The notes: generated from the sequence alone by a model not told the origin. Shown: positions 1 through 12,440, counted from the stretch's first letter. The stretch: DNA of 64,000 nucleotides from Vombatus ursinus (GCF_900497805.2 NW_020954599.1:43779260-43843259), one strand, 5' to 3'. A program made the numbers and translations.

Positions 1-469
1 CTGGACAAATTTAAATTTGAGATGTAAATCCAGGAAAAGTTTTCCTAAACTATGATTAGTTAAACTTGCTGTTTGAGGTAAAAGCTCATTTTGAGTTGTC
101 TGATGGATTATAATCCATCAATAATCAATAATCCACCATCTGAGAGAAATGCCACAAGAGAGAATGTGATACTGGTGTAAATTCAGCATCAGAAAAAGCT
201 GAGAGGACAATTTTAGCCTCAGTCTAAGATGGAATCCTCTTGGCTCAGTTTCCCCATTATCTTCATTTGAAAAGGAATGTTACCCATCTAGCTATTCCTG
301 AGTCTGGCTATAAGGTGGATTTGACACTGCAGGGTTGGAAAACTGAATTATATTAATCCAAACAGAGCTAAGGATGTTTTATCCTGTCATATCTGGGCCC
401 TGCAGTCTTTTCTGTAAAATTTGTGTCTTTTGGACTACAGGCCATTCACCTACAGTTGGTAGCAGACAG
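1..469. other. No gene; possible 5' part of an LTR
   Basis: No coding potential or clear repeat is visible. The last ~100 bases (from about 360) are less AT-rich and may be the upstream part of the LTR described next, but I cannot align them to the second copy of that LTR at 52 kb. Confidence 0.4.
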
Positions 470-690
470 CAGGTACCAGCCAATGCCCCACCATTGTTCC
501 CTGGATGCAGCTTGTGCTCCGTTCCAATCAGCCTCCTTTTTGGAACCACATCTTGTCTCCATCAAGGTGATCAGATTCTTATAATCTAGGCAAGTGCTCA
601 GATTCCTTAAGAACCTAACAAATGTTCAGATTCCTTAAGAGTCTGATCAAGATGGTGAATCTTTAATATACTTTGTCTCTGGCTGAAAAA
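470..690 (+). mobile_element. LTR fossil (endogenous retrovirus LTR), partial
   Basis: This stretch aligns by eye with the reverse complement of 52,100-52,320. Both contain the cluster of 'cttgtctcca', 'cagattc(c)ttaagaa' and 'tttggctgaaa/tctggctgaaa' motifs in the same order and spacing. The motif order, with a polyadenylation-like stretch just before 'ctttgtct', fits U3-R-U5 of a retroviral LTR. The copy is old and incomplete, ending near 690. The family is unnamed here; class is undetermined. Confidence 0.55.
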
Positions 691-1424
691 AAATAGGTCC
701 TTAAGACTAAAGTCATAGATGAGCCTCCCACTTGTATCAGTGGAGGGAATTCTACAATGGGAATCCCTACACTGATGAAAGCATGGCTCTAAATGTCTTC
801 CCCTCTGATGGGCATTAATATTTGATGATAAAAATGCAATTCATTTGTGTTTTATAATAAGGAATTTGACAATATTCATGCATCATTTGTTTTTTTTACA
901 TTGTCATGGAATAATATCTCTGTTCTATTGTTTCATCTTACCATGAAACCTTACCTAAGTTCTTGATAGATCCTCTTCAGTTGGAAAGCCTTTTAGTATT
1001 AGCCCAACAATTAGCTGTATGGTCCATGATCCAGTCTGGTTAATTTTCAAGGCTCATTGTCAAAAGTTAGACCACAGGATTTAATTTTGGATTATTCATT
1101 TAATTAATTTTAAAAATGCTGAGTATTATTCTAGTTCCCCTTTGTTTTCAATTATCCCAGGTCTCTTATCTAAAAACAGGAACTAACATGTTCCTTTAAT
1201 ACTGTTCAAGCCTAAAAGTATTCCCTGATCAAATGAGCCCAGAAAAGATGTCACAACAGGTTCCAATATTTAAGAATAAGCAAAGCTTTAGAAGAAAATG
1301 TTTCATTTAAAGGACATTGGTATTCATTCTAAAGAGTCCTTACATGAGATAAATGAATTGATAATCTTTCTTGGGCAGGGGCCTCAATGAGTATATGAAT
1401 AGAGTCCTCATTGTGAGACATGTG
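691..1424. other. Intergenic or intronic, nothing recognised
   Basis: AT-rich sequence without a sizeable ORF, CpG cluster or repeat that I recognise. Confidence 0.4.
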
Positions 1425-1432
1425 TACACACA

Positions 1433-1466
<34 letters not shown>

Positions 1467-1467
1467 A
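1425..1467. repeat. (CA)n microsatellite
   Basis: Nearly pure CA dinucleotide run of about 40 bp with two early interruptions. The cysteine/valine-rich reading frames across it on the minus strand are artefacts of the repeat. Confidence 0.95.
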
Positions 1468-1899
1468 GAAACAAGTAATCCATACATAATTGAAATATTA
1501 CTTGCAAAGTCTGATTGAGAGGCCAATGAGAGCAATATATCATATCACTATTTCATTAAACTAGCAAACATTCTTCATCTCCATATCCTTTTCCTTGCCT
1601 CTTAAGACCTTCTTAACCCCCTCAGCTATATTTAAGTCAGACAAAAATTACCTGAGACCAGACTTTTGAAATGTCACAATTCCCAGATTTTATAGCAAAA
1701 AGAAGTTACAGTACTGGGTATCATTTGCATAATGGCAAGAGGAGACAATACAGAGTTCTGTAAAGGATATAAGGATAGAATTGTTTTTAGGCATTATTAT
1801 CATTAATCATAAAAAGGTTTGGGGGAGAGGACTCTGGGAAAATTTCAAGTTCTTAATATTTTCCTCCACAAAAGAGATAAAATAGCACCTCTAGGCAAA

Positions 1900-2540
1900 C
1901 ATAGAGTCAGGAAAACAAATAAGAATAGGGGCAGAAGAGGTGTACTCCTGGAACAATTGGAGATCTGAAGAAAAATCCTGAACAAAGGCAAAGGCAAAGG
2001 AGAAAGAATCTAACTATAGAGAACTATTGTGGGAATAGAAAAGATCAGGGTTCATCTTCAGAGGAGGATACTGAAGCAAAGAAACCCTCTTCTACCCCAA
2101 AGAGTAATATCAAATAGTCACCTGCCCAAAAAGAACTCATTGAAGAACTTTAAAAAGACTTTAAAAATCAAATGATAGAGACTGAGGGAAAAAGAATAAT
2201 GTAAGAAAAACAAGATTATGAAAAGCAATCTTATTATGAAAAAGAAATCTTAAGGAAGAAAATAACTCCTTGAAAATCAGAATTGGGCAAGGGGAAGCCA
2301 AAGAAGTTATAAGAGATGAAGAAATAAAAAAAAACAAAAACAAAATATAAAGAATAAAAATTAGAAGAGAATATGAAACATATCATAAGAAAAGCAAAGG
2401 ATCTAGAGAACAGATCAAAAAGAGAAAACATAAGAATAATTGGACTACCTGAAAGTTCTGATCAAAAAAAGAATCTTGATACAATATTATTATGCAAGAA
2501 ATAACTAAAGAAAATTGTCCTGAAGCATTAGAACAAGAGG
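1900..2540 (+). pseudogene. LINE ORF1 remnant (L1/HAL1 type)
   Basis: Translation around 2,396-2,530 gives a peptide starting KDLENRSKRENIRIIGLPES followed by a DQKK motif. It matches, with a few substitutions, the ORF1-like peptide on the minus strand at 63,687-63,953 (DLENRSRRENLKIIGLSES then DQKK). This is the coiled-coil/RRM junction of L1-type ORF1 protein, an RNA-binding chaperone of LINE RNPs. Upstream sequence is A-rich and lysine/glutamate-coding, as expected for the coiled coil. Stops interrupt the frame, so it is dead. After about 2,540 the ORF1 similarity stops abruptly. Confidence 0.75.
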
Positions 2541-3115
2541 GGTGTGGGAATAGGTTAAAAGGGAGTATAGAAGGGGATTTAGATTTAGGGAATGGGAGTG
2601 TAAGGGAGGGATTGCTGAAGTGGGGGTAGGTTAAGTAATAGGATAAGGAGCAGGTAGAAGTGAAGTAGAGGAGTTAGGAGAAATAGGAAAAATAAAGAGA
2701 TATGCATAAACACAAAAACAATTAGGAATAGAATCTCTTAGGGAAAGTATATGTATGTGTATGTGTATATTTGTGTAAGTGCATGTATATATCAATACCT
2801 ATATATAAATATATCCAATGCTTAACCATAGCCTTGGGGTGGTGGATAGGGGAGAGAGAAGGGTAAAAAAACAAAGTAAGAAGTTTACAGCCAAACAAAA
2901 GAAAACCTTCAAGGAAGCAAAGAAAAATAGACAGCTTTTAACATAATGAACAATATTTAACATATAGGCTTTCTTGAAATGAAAAGTTATTGTTATATAA
3001 TTTGAATCCTCTCCTATGTTCTTCTGTGCACATGACATTTTCTTGTTTTTTTCTTATTTTATATTTTATATTTATGTTTGTATTCTTTTTCTTTTCTTAT
3101 AATTTATTTAAGTTT
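2541..3115 (+). mobile_element. Probable 3' untranslated part of the same LINE
   Basis: Purine-rich, G-rich sequence (2,541-2,700) leads into a TATG/TGTA-rich stretch and then a T-rich end. It directly follows the ORF1 remnant with no ORF2, as in half-L1 (HAL1) elements. The purine-rich character resembles the segment downstream of ORF1 in the 62-64 kb element, but I could not align them base by base. Assignment is tentative. Confidence 0.4.
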
Positions 3116-3924
3116 TAGCATTTCTCTAAAAGAAAAAAGGGAAAAAGGCTTATAAAATAATAGCCATTTTATTGACATATTTTTCTCAATGACAATTTCC
3201 TGAACATTCAAAGTTTTCAGTCTTGAAAGTTCTCAATTTAATGGTCTCTTGGCTAATGCTTTGAAAGAGACCACTTAATATGCATGAGAGAAAGATGGGA
3301 CAGAAATGTGGGCAAGATAAATGTATTTGCAGGTTGTATACAGCAAAGACATCCTATTATAAGACTTAATGGAGCAGTGATTTCAGAAGGATATTTTTCT
3401 CTTCTTATTTTCTTCCCACATAATCTTCATGGAGAGCTTTACATATCTCTATTTGAATGATATCTTATTCTCCCTTTTGCTATAAATGTACCATGAATGA
3501 TAGTTTTAGAAAATACTGCAGGCTACATATGTGTGGGTATACTCATACTATTAACTAAAAATGTTGTTCCCCAAGGCTAGGTCTACACAGATGGAACATA
3601 TCACATGATTTCTTACAGATCCTTTTTTCTGACTCAATATTCTTCATTGTCATCTACAGAGAAATAAAATATAGGTATGTAAGAATACATCTTTTTTCAC
3701 ATAATTTCTGACCATGTTGGTAACAGTGAATATCTCTGTGGGTGCAAACTTTAATTTTCAATGATTCCAAGCTGCATTGTTTTATAAAAGGCCATCTATT
3801 TTGCATAAATATCCTCCTAGTTGAAATCTATATACTCAGTCCATCAGAGAACAAAATGCTGTCAGAAAGAAAAAAATTGCAAAGGAATGAGGCATGGTAG
3901 GTATAGGTATATTAATAATTATTT

Positions 3925-4025
3925 GTACATCACTTCAATTCAACAAGTATTTGTTAAGTGTTTACTAGATGCAGGGCAAAGAGCTAGGTGCTAGAGAAAT
4001 AAAATACATTAGCAAGGATATGTAT
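3925..4025 (-). mobile_element. L2 3'-end fragment, antisense
   Basis: Contains a degenerate version of the antisense L2 3' terminus: 'aacaagtatttgttaagtg', then a 'ctagatgcagggcaaagagctaggtgct' like stretch. These correspond to the end of L2 that reads 'agcacagtgcctggcacata...aataaatatttgtt' on the other strand. Confidence 0.6.
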
Positions 4026-4569
4026 GACTAGAATAGAAGGAAAAATAGCCAAGCTGGAAAGGTACCAGAGGGACAGCCCATGTGACACATGGAATTTTAA
4101 AAGAACTAAAATAAAGCTTCAAGAGCACTGAATAGGCTTTTTAGAGTATAGTTGTGGAAGGAAATGTTTAAAACTCTTTAAAAGATAGAAAGATGTGAAT
4201 ACCTTGTGATGTATACAGGTTTGGGGGTGACCACAATAATGAAATCAAAGTAAAAAAGTAAGATTATTTCCCTCTTGTTACCTGTTATGCTATCTTTCCC
4301 TCAATCATACTCCAGATATTGTCAAGATACTTCTTACACTGACCTGCCTTATCTATCTGTTCCTACTATATTATTTCTGCAGCCCCTTACCACTCTACAG
4401 TCAATCAGGAATAGCCAAGCCCAATATTTCACTTCAAAAAGAAACTTTTGCAAAGAACAAATTTTAATAGCTTAATACTCAATTTCCTTTACAGACATCC
4501 TCTGATGCAGTTAAATCAATGAGCTGATAAAGGAGGTCTTATGGGTTGGGGGGGGACATACTATCTACA

Positions 4570-4920
4570 CAAACATTGAAAGAAGTAGGGAAGTTTAGTT
4601 TGGAAAAAAGATGGGTGGACATTATGGCAGGCTTCAAGTACTTGAAATTTAATGATGTGATGATAGTTGTTAAACTTGTATACTTGGCTCCAGTGGAAAG
4701 AACTAGAACTTTTGATTCAATATGAGGAAACATTTCCAAAAATTAGAGCTGCTTAAATGTATAATAGATTGCTTTAAGGATCACTGGAAGTCTTCAAGTC
4801 ACTTTGCCATGGATGTTTTCAAGGTGCTTCAGGTTTTAGTTAGGCTGACATCTGGCTTATGTGGCCTCCAAAGGACCTTGCACCACTTTAATCTATGCTT
4901 TCTAGATCTTCTGTAGTATA
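4570..4920 (+). mobile_element. L3/CR1-type LINE 3' end
   Basis: Ordered landmarks of the L3 3' end are present: a 'ggcttcaagtacttgaa' segment, 'ttccaaaaattagagctg', 'ggatcactggaagtcttcaag', and a final 'ggcctccaaaggaccttgca'. The same landmarks occur at 41,370-43,025. Old and diverged. Confidence 0.7.
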
Positions 4921-5364
4921 GTTCACCAAAATGATTTGATGGACTATTGTCATTAGTAGAAATTAAAACCTCATCAATTTCTCTGATGATAATGAAAATA
5001 TAAGCTCTGGTTTTAAGAGATAAACACTTCTTTTATTGTAATCCTATTATCTCTAGTGCATTACTGTTATGTTAGTTAGCCAGTCACTTATTTCTTGTGC
5101 TTGATTCTCCCATTTGTAGAGTATATATTGAGTTTCAAGAAAATTGCCAATTGGTTTGACCAGAATTAATCTACACCAGGTTAAAAATAATTACTCTTCC
5201 TCTGGGACAACAGATGTACAGTTTGAACCTATCTAGGCTGTGTAACTTGATCATAAGGATTGGAATAGGGACTGCACAAGTGATTTCATTGAAATATAGA
5301 CCTCTTTAGGGAAGAAACCACCTCCATCAACTGAAAAAATATTCTTAGAGTTGATTAGAGTCTT

Positions 5365-5480
5365 GAGAAATCAAATTAATTGCTTAAGTCACATAGCCAG
5401 CACATGTCAGAAGCTGAATTTGAACAGAGGTCTTCCTAGATAGGAAGCCAGCTTTTTATCTACTGTGCCATGCTGCTTCT
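5365..5480 (-). mobile_element. MIR/THER-type SINE, antisense
   Basis: Carries the antisense core 'ttgcttaagtcacatagcca' and 'gaggtcttccta', ending in 'ctactgtgccatgctgcttc'. This is the tRNA-related A/B-box half of MIR-type SINEs read from the complementary strand. Confidence 0.75.
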
Positions 5481-5764
5481 ATCCATTATGAGAAATTTCT
5501 CATCATGGCAACTTCAAATAAGATATGATGTGGGTTCTGAGGTCAGTGGAAACAGGAGGACATATATCCTCGGGTATTTCTATAGTAATTCTATGAAGTT
5601 TGCATTTTGGGTGAAGGACAATAAGGTGGGTGGGGTTGAGTAGAGTTATGTGATTGTAATTTTAGTAGTCACATGCACAGTCATTTGGAGTGAGTAGAAA
5701 GTAGTTTCTGGCTAACCAAATATAAACCATGTCAACATTTAAGAAGCAAAGTAGCCATGTTTTA

Positions 5765-5990
5765 GGGGCAGATAGATTGCTCAGTGGATAGAATGCTGGG
5801 CCTGGAATCAGGAAGACCTAAGTTCAAATCTGGTCTTAGACACTAGCTATGTGACCTTGGGAAAGTCATAAAGCTGTTTTCTTTAATATACTGGAGAAGA
5901 AAATGGTAAACCACTCCAGTATCTCTGCCAAGAAAACCTCAGATGGAGTGGCAAAGTGTTGGACATGACTAAAATGACTGAACAACAAAG
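5765..5990 (+). mobile_element. MAR1-type SINE (tRNA head, RTE-like tail)
   Basis: The head 'ggggcagatagattgctcag' leads into a B-box-like 'agttcaaatctggtc'. The middle has 'tagctatgtgaccttgggaa'. The tail has 'aaaccactccagtatct', 'gccaagaaaacctcagatgg' and ends 'actgaacaacaaa'. Two other copies with the same tail lie at 12.9 kb and, antisense, at 31.1 kb. Length about 226 bp, close to full. Confidence 0.85.
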
Positions 5991-6084
5991 ATGAGGAAAC
6001 TGAGGAAAACAGAATTCAATGATACTCATTTTTAATTCCTCAGTAACTGTAGTGTTCCATGACTCACAGATATAAAAAAGAAGT

Positions 6085-6260
6085 AGAATAGTGTAGTGTA
6101 AGAATGCTGGTATTGAAGCTAGGAAGACCTGGGGTCAAATACTGCCCCTGACATTTATTTATTAGCTATATGGTCTAGGGTCAGTCATAATTTCTATGTT
6201 CCTCAGTTAATTCCCTAATATTCACTTCCCAAGGCATGAGGTAGTTGTCCTGCTGGCACT
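6085..6260 (+). mobile_element. Degenerate MIR-type SINE
   Basis: A weak match to the sense head: 'aggaagacctggggtcaaat', then 'attagctatatggtctaggg'. The 3' half is not convincing. Confidence 0.5.
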
Positions 6261-6269
6261 TCCTCATTG

Positions 6270-7580
6270 CTGGTAAAAATCATAGATTTTTTACATAATA
6301 GAGACAGATAGAGCCTTTATATAATAGATAGATATAGGTATATTTTAACCCATTAGTTTAAAAGCATAACAATACATTTGGACCACCAAAATAACATGTT
6401 ACATACCTTAGATTTTAAACAACTTAGATTTGGAGAAAAGAATAACTTATTTTCACATGGTTTTTGGATTCCACATTTTACTATCTTCTACCCCCTCCCT
6501 ACAAACACACTTATATTTAAAGAGCTGACCATTTTGTAAGTGTAGATACTCCCTGCCACCAATGGAAGTCACAGCTCTACACATTAATAATCTTCATGAG
6601 TTACTGTGGCTGAAAAAAAAAAGGATTATCACATTGGGTTGACTTTCTACTGAGGGGCTTCTCTGATTCTAGCTAAATTAGAGTCAGATGACAGCCACAC
6701 ACTGGGTCCACTGCTAGGCAGAAGTTTATTTAAATCCTTTCTGGCTTCAAGGAACCTACCAGAATTTTTACTCTGCTTGTATAATCTTCATGAATCCAAG
6801 GTCACCTTCATACCACAAAGAGACATTAGACTAAGGTGTAGGATGATTTGTGTATATATTTAAATACACACAAATACACATTCATATGTTTACAGATTAT
6901 AACCTGATAATAAGATATATGTGCATATGTACATGTAATATCTACCAATAACAGACATATATCCCTTCATTAATATTTTATCTGGTGATAAATAACTAGA
7001 TGAATAGTAAAACATTCAGCCATATGGGTGTTTCTTAACATGAAAGAGATTGAAATTATGTGTAGATAAAATATTTCTAGAACCATTGAGGACAATAACA
7101 GCAATGAAAACCATGTTCCCCCTACTCTACTATGTTATTCAATTTCTTTCTCACTACCATGGAATGCATTTGACAATATGGCCATATTTAATTAGCCTAG
7201 ACTAACATAGCACACATTTACTTTGCAAGAACAGTGCCATTCCTAAGCAGGAGGCATTCTATTCCAAGAGAACATGATGTGAATTGTAATTCATTTGTGC
7301 ATGAAAGCAATAATATATGGGCTGAGGTGACATAGCCACAAACAGCACAAAAGGTCTAGAAATAGCATTTGGCCCTTACCATCTATATTACAGTCTTTCT
7401 GTAGAAAGAATGACTTGGTGCAAGTCTATCTCTTCAATCATATCTACAAATAGAGACAGGAATAATAAGTAACATTCTTAAAAAATCCTTGTGTGAGAAG
7501 AGTTATAGGAAATTGATTAATAATTATTAGTCATTTTTATTATTAACTAATATTATTTTTCAATTTATTATAATGATTTT
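6270..7580. other. No gene or clear repeat
   Basis: AT-rich sequence with short TA/CA-alternating patches (about 6,860-6,960). No ORF, CpG cluster or element end that I can support. Confidence 0.4.
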
Positions 7581-7589
7581 ATTATTTAT

Positions 7590-7800
7590 TGCTGACTACC
7601 CTATAGCACTTTGAGACTTGCAAAGTTCTTTACTCTACACTATCCTGCTTGATTTTTCCAATAATTTTGTGATCAAGGTATTGTAGATATTTGTTTTATA
7701 GAAGTAACAGAAGCTCAAGGATTCAGAGACTTGCCCACAGTGTTATAGTAGTAAGGAACATAGAAAGGATTCAAGTAAGGTCTCTCCACCCCAACTTTAG
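7590..7800 (-). mobile_element. MIR-type SINE, antisense
   Basis: Shows the antisense MIR order: 'tatagcactttgagacttgc', a degenerate 'tatttgttttatagaag', then 'agacttgcccacagtgttat' and 'gattcaagtaaggtc'. Confidence 0.65.
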
Positions 7801-8234
7801 CATTTTTCTCCACATGGTCTTTGAAAAGAGATTTCTTGCCTGTGTAGTGAAAGACAAGACAGTTTCCTCTCTCTGAGACAGAAGGGCAAAGAAATGTGAC
7901 AGACCTCTTAAGCAAGTATAAATCTTACTTTGAACTTTCCATCTTTGGAAGAAAAAAATAACATAAAGGAAAGATGTTCTTAAAGATTTGGACTGATTCA
8001 AGTGTCAGAGAAGACAGAGAAAAATGATCCATAGAAGGTCCAAAATGACACTTTTTTTATTAAGAACCAAAAGAGAGGAAACAGTTTTAAAGGACCAACT
8101 TAAGCTTGTCCAATGATGGAGGGAGTATGTAACATTCATTAAATCAGCCTAATAGGCTTCCCATGAATGAGATTAGTAAATGGAATTCCTATCCCTTGGA
8201 TCATAACAGACAAAGTCTGTATGTCATTCTTTGA

Positions 8235-8385
8235 GTGCTATAGTGGGAAGAGGAAAGTAGATTTAGCTTTGGAAGATTCTTATTTAAATCTGACCTCTCC
8301 TGTTTCCTACTTGTGAGCCTCTAGGCTAATGACTTCATATTTCTGGGCTTCAGTTTCTTCATCTATGCAGTCATGGTTATGAGCT
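8235..8385 (+). mobile_element. MIR-type SINE, sense, degenerate
   Basis: Retains 'cttatttaaatctgacctct', 'acttgtgagcctctaggcta' and 'cttcagtttcttcatctatg', which is the sense order of the SINE middle and 3' half. Confidence 0.6.
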
Positions 8386-8391
8386 TGGTAA

Positions 8392-8545
8392 AGGGCTCTT
8401 GAATTTTTCATGCACCATGGAACCCATTGGAAGTCTGCTGAAGTATGAGTATTTTCTCACAATAACATTTTAATGAATAAAATAGAATGCATAGAAATAA
8501 ATTTATCCAAATTTAAAAGTTCACAGACCCCAGGTTATGAAAATA
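8392..8545. mobile_element. Small hAT-like nonautonomous DNA transposon, degraded
   Basis: Similar in layout to the elements at 53,779 and 55,676: a start near 'gggctcttgaa', then 'ccatggaacccattggaagt', an internal 'tttaatgaataaaatag' and an end at 'acagaccccaggttatga'. The terminal inverted repeats are eroded and no 8-bp duplication is evident. Confidence 0.5.
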
Positions 8546-8579
8546 TGGGCTAGATAATCTACAAGATTAGGGCCTAGAG

Positions 8580-8805
8580 TTTTTATGTAATGACTACAGT
8601 GAACTCCAGGTGAAGAAACACTCCCTACCAGTGAAGATCGTCAATTTTTCTATAACATATTCTTTGAGAGTTGCCTAAAGCACTAATAGATTAAGTGATT
8701 CACCCAGGATCATAGAGTCAATATATGTCAGAGTCCAGACTTCAGCACAAGTTTTTCTGACTTCAAGGAAGGCTTTATATTCATTACATCATGCTACCTC
8801 TTTAC
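8580..8805 (-). mobile_element. MIR/THER-type SINE, antisense (marsupial variant)
   Basis: Ordered landmarks: 'gaagaaacactccctaccag', 'gagagttgcctaaagcacta', 'attaagtgattcacccagga' and a final 'catcatgctacctct'. The same variant recurs near 11.4, 29.9, 48.2 and 51.3 kb. Confidence 0.7.
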
Positions 8806-8999
8806 AAGATTCAACATCTCTAAGATCTGAAACCTATGACCAATTGGGAACTATTTTCATTTTCTTTTCTCAGGGTGAGGTTTCATTTCAATAATCAAAA
8901 TTTTAAAAAAATACAGTAATAAGTATCAGTTGAAAATAAGTAATATTAATTTGGCCAAAATGAAAGAACACATGCTTATATGTGAAAATTCATAATAGA

Positions 9000-9870
9000 T
9001 AATTTTATTTTAATTACACAAACATTTAGGTACATACTATACAAAGGGGGCTAGGCACTGAATATATAGTGGTTAAGTAAAATAGGCTCTGCTCTCCAGG
9101 AGCTTACTAGAGATGTGGGGGTTGGGGGTGCATATTATATGTACAAAAATTATTAAATACAAATTAATGAGAGTGAGGTGTTAATACCTACTAGAGAGAT
9201 GGATCATGAAATATTTCATGGAGTTGACAACTGAGCTGTGCCTTAAAGAAAAAAAAAGGATTCAGAGGCAGAGACAAGATAAGGGTCCATTCCAGGCATA
9301 GGGGGATTATTTCTATAGAAAAGTAGAGACAGAGGATAGAATGCTGAGTTCAGAGAACAACGATGGTCCAATCTGACACAAATGAGGAGTGTGTAAAGAT
9401 GGAAATGTTAAACAAAAATAGAAAGCTAGTTTAATGCCAGATATTGATGGACAGAAATTGAATGTCAGTCTAAAAAGTTTGTGCTTTAAGGCAGTAGGGA
9501 GCCATTAAAGGTTTTTGAGCAAACTAATGATATGATTGCACTTTTAACTTAGGAAAAAGATTTGGATAGCCATATGAATAATAAATTGGAAAGAGGAAAA
9601 ATCATAAGCAAGGTGCCTAGGTAGACCATTATTACAATAGACTACAGGAAATGTGATAATGACCTGAAATGAGGTGATAGTCCAAAGAGTGGAAAGAAGG
9701 GGATGGAAAATGAAAAATTTGGTGAGGGGAGAATCAATAAGATTTGATAAGGAATTAAACAGGATTAGGTAGAATCAAGGTTCACTCTGAAGTTATGAAT
9801 CTGTAAGGATGGGGGAAATGTAGAGCCCTCAATAAAAATGTGAAAAATTAGAGAAGCAACTTTTTTGGAA
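9000..9870 (-). mobile_element. L2 LINE, antisense, ~0.87 kb
   Basis: Begins with the antisense 3' end ('acaaacatttaggtacatac', 'ggctaggcactgaata'). It continues through landmarks shared with the other antisense tracts, such as 'agggagccattaaaggtttt' and 'gaatcaaggttcactctgaag'. The latter is the complement of the L2 coding stretch near 'ctaggagtcattcacc' seen in sense at 42.0 kb. 5'-truncated and old. Confidence 0.65.
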
Positions 9871-9904
9871 CGTGTTGAAATTGGGCTGCCAAATAGAAAT
9901 AGCA

Positions 9905-10160
9905 ATAACAACTAAGATTTATTTAATACTTTAAAGTTTGCAAAACATTTTTTATATGTGAACACAGTTGATTGGTGAACAACCTTGTAAGGTCGATATT
10001 ATCATCCCTATTTTGCACAAAAGAAAATTGAGACATGAAAAAGTGAAGTGATTTGCCCAGGATCACATAGCTAGTAAGTGTCTAAGGCAGAATTCAAAGT
10101 CAGGTCTTCCAGATTCTAAGTTCCACCTTCTATCTATTGTACAACCTAAGCTACTATATC
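9905..10160 (-). mobile_element. MIR-type SINE, antisense, nearly complete
   Basis: Runs from 'ctttaaagtttgcaaaacat' through 'ctattttgcacaaaagaaaa', 'gatttgcccaggatcacata' and 'gtcaggtcttccagattcta' to 'ctattgtacaacctaagct'. This is the full antisense MIR order, about 250 bp. Confidence 0.8.
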
Positions 10161-10534
10161 CTAATAGAGTTTTCTAGCTAGTAGATGACAATATAGGTCT
10201 GGAATTAGGAAGAGAGATTAAGTCTAGAAATTTATAATTAGAAATATTATACATAGAGATAATACTTGAATCTATGAGAAATGTTGTAATTTTCAAGAAC
10301 ATGTAGAGAGAAGAGATGAGAGAGCACAACACAGAGATTTGATGGGACCTCATGCTTAACGAGAAAGAGATACATAATAATGCAGAAAAGATTGAAAGGA
10401 ACAAATAGACAGCAGTTCAACCAGGAGAGCCAAGTGTCACATAAGTCAAGGGTCGACTATCTTTCAATTATTTTTTCAAGTAACTGGAACTAGCATTTGT
10501 ATATCATCAAGTATCAAAAAAAAAAAAAAACAAC

Positions 10535-10625
10535 ATAAATTTCTTAGAGCTGGATGGGATCTCAGAGTTCATGGACTCCACCTCCCTTCTTTTGCACACG
10601 AAGTCCCAGAGGAATTAAGCAGACA
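10535..10625 (-). mobile_element. MIR-type SINE fragment, antisense
   Basis: Short match: 'agctggatgggatctcagag' then 'gcacacgaagtcccagagga'. The rest of the SINE is absent. Confidence 0.45.
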
Positions 10626-11404
10626 CTACTGATATAACAAAGAATGATCTATGTATGTTTTATGTGTGAAAGGTACTTAATTGAATTTATCATATTACTA
10701 TAATGACCACTGGGTTAAATGTCAAAAAACCCTGATATTAATTCACAAGATCAACCAAAATCAAGAGAGACACTCCTGGTTAAGGTAATTACAGAATACT
10801 GAGACTGTTCAGAAATTCTTTGTAATAAACTGATCGTCTTTATGTATTCATAAGAGAAATCTTTTTTTGGGGGGAAGTAAGAGTTGCCACAGGTATTTGT
10901 GTGGCTCTTGGGTGTTAAGGACTATGTCAGAATGACAATTCTCACCCTAACTACAATAAGTCAGTTATTAATACATCAGAGGAGTTAATTTATGTCGTAC
11001 TATTAACCACTTCTGGACATGAAATTGGAAAAAAAATTAGAATTAGGGAAGAAGTGATAAAAGTAATGTATCTTGATGGGCAATGAGAAATGTGTAGAAA
11101 GTTATTTTTCATTTTCCAAAATAAAAAAAAATTCTTGCATTAATTGCTAACAAAGAAAATATCTGATACTATATTATTTTATGATATAACATTTTGCCCA
11201 CAAAATATAAGTAATAAACTGATTATTGTAAGATATACTGAAGATCACCTCAAACCATCAATCAACAAAAAAATTTTACTGAGCATCAGATGGTAAAAAT
11301 TGAGTTAGGAACCCTGTGGTTCAGAAGCTACAGAACCTGTCCTGTGAATATAAACTTGAGCTATTAAACTAACAGTCTTGTAAATTTTTTTTGGGGGGGG
11401 GGAA

Positions 11405-11640
11405 CATGTGCTTTCATCAGTGGTGAAAACTTGCAGGGAGGAAACTCACTCTTCAGATGCAGATTGGCATCTACTTTATAACTTTAAAGGGTTGAGGAGT
11501 TGTCTGGAGCACTGACTAATTAGGTGAATTGCCCAAATACCTATAGTCAGGATGTATCTGAGATGGGACTTGATCCCAAATCTCCATCCACTGTCCCTTA
11601 ATTCCAAATTGCTATTCCAACCTTGTAATAGACATAGAAT
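11405..11640 (-). mobile_element. MIR/THER-type SINE, antisense (marsupial variant)
   Basis: Landmarks: 'gtgctttcatcagtggtgaa', 'gaggagttgtctggagcact', 'tgaattgcccaaatacctat' and 'tgggacttgatcccaaatct'. Same variant as at 8.6 kb. Confidence 0.65.
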
Positions 11641-11749
11641 TTGCTACCCAAAAGGTTGTACAGACCAAAAATATAAATGGATTCAGTAAAAATAATAAAT
11701 ATATAGAATCCTGAATAATAGATCAACAATGAGTTATTAAAGGAAAGTT

Positions 11750-11995
11750 ACTAGTTTGAGGTTTGCAAAGTGCTTTACAAATGTTATTTTATCTTCATAA
11801 CAATTCTGAAAGGAAGGTGTTATTATTATCCACATTTTATAGATGAAGAAACAAAGGGAGACCAGGTTATATGACATGCCCAAGGACACAAAACTATTAA
11901 GCATTTGGCTATTAAGTATCAGATTCAAACTCAGGTGTTTCTTTTCTTTGGGTCCAGCACTCTATCTTCTGTGCCACCTCACTGCCTCTCTACTG
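11750..11995 (-). mobile_element. MIR-type SINE, antisense, nearly complete
   Basis: Landmarks in order: 'ggtttgcaaagtgctttaca', 'cattttatagatgaagaaac', 'atgcccaaggacacaaaact', 'attcaaactcaggtgtttct' and 'tctgtgccacctcactgcct'. Confidence 0.8.
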
Positions 11996-12379
11996 CATTA
12001 GGGGAATATGGTAAACATAACTGTGCTCTCCCAAATTATCCACTGTTAGATCTGTGGGCTGGATAAACTGTTGATTATATAGCCTGCACTTTTTTTTCTG
12101 TAAAAAATAGAAACAAGAGGAAGCTATACCTGTTGATAGATGGAATCACTTTGGCCTTTAAGGCAGTTAGATAAGCCTTTGTGATGGTCTTCTTTTGATG
12201 CTTCATCATTGCCAAGGCAACAAAAGGCTCTGAAAGCCTAAGATTTCTCCCAAGCTGGAAAAGATTGCAGTACAGGGCTAGTGACACACAATACATCTAT
12301 TTTGTGAAGAACAGTCATTGTAAAATTGAGACACATTCATTCAAACCCAGAAGATTGTCTACCAGGTTTTAAATTTCAT

Positions 12380-12440
12380 TTGTTCAACAGGTACTTATGA
12401 ATACTATCTACTAGTACAGAGGAAAGTAATGATCTAAACT
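12380..12440 (-). mobile_element. Possible L2 3'-terminal scrap, antisense
   Basis: 'tttgttcaacaggtacttat' resembles the antisense L2 terminus. Too short to be certain. Confidence 0.3.
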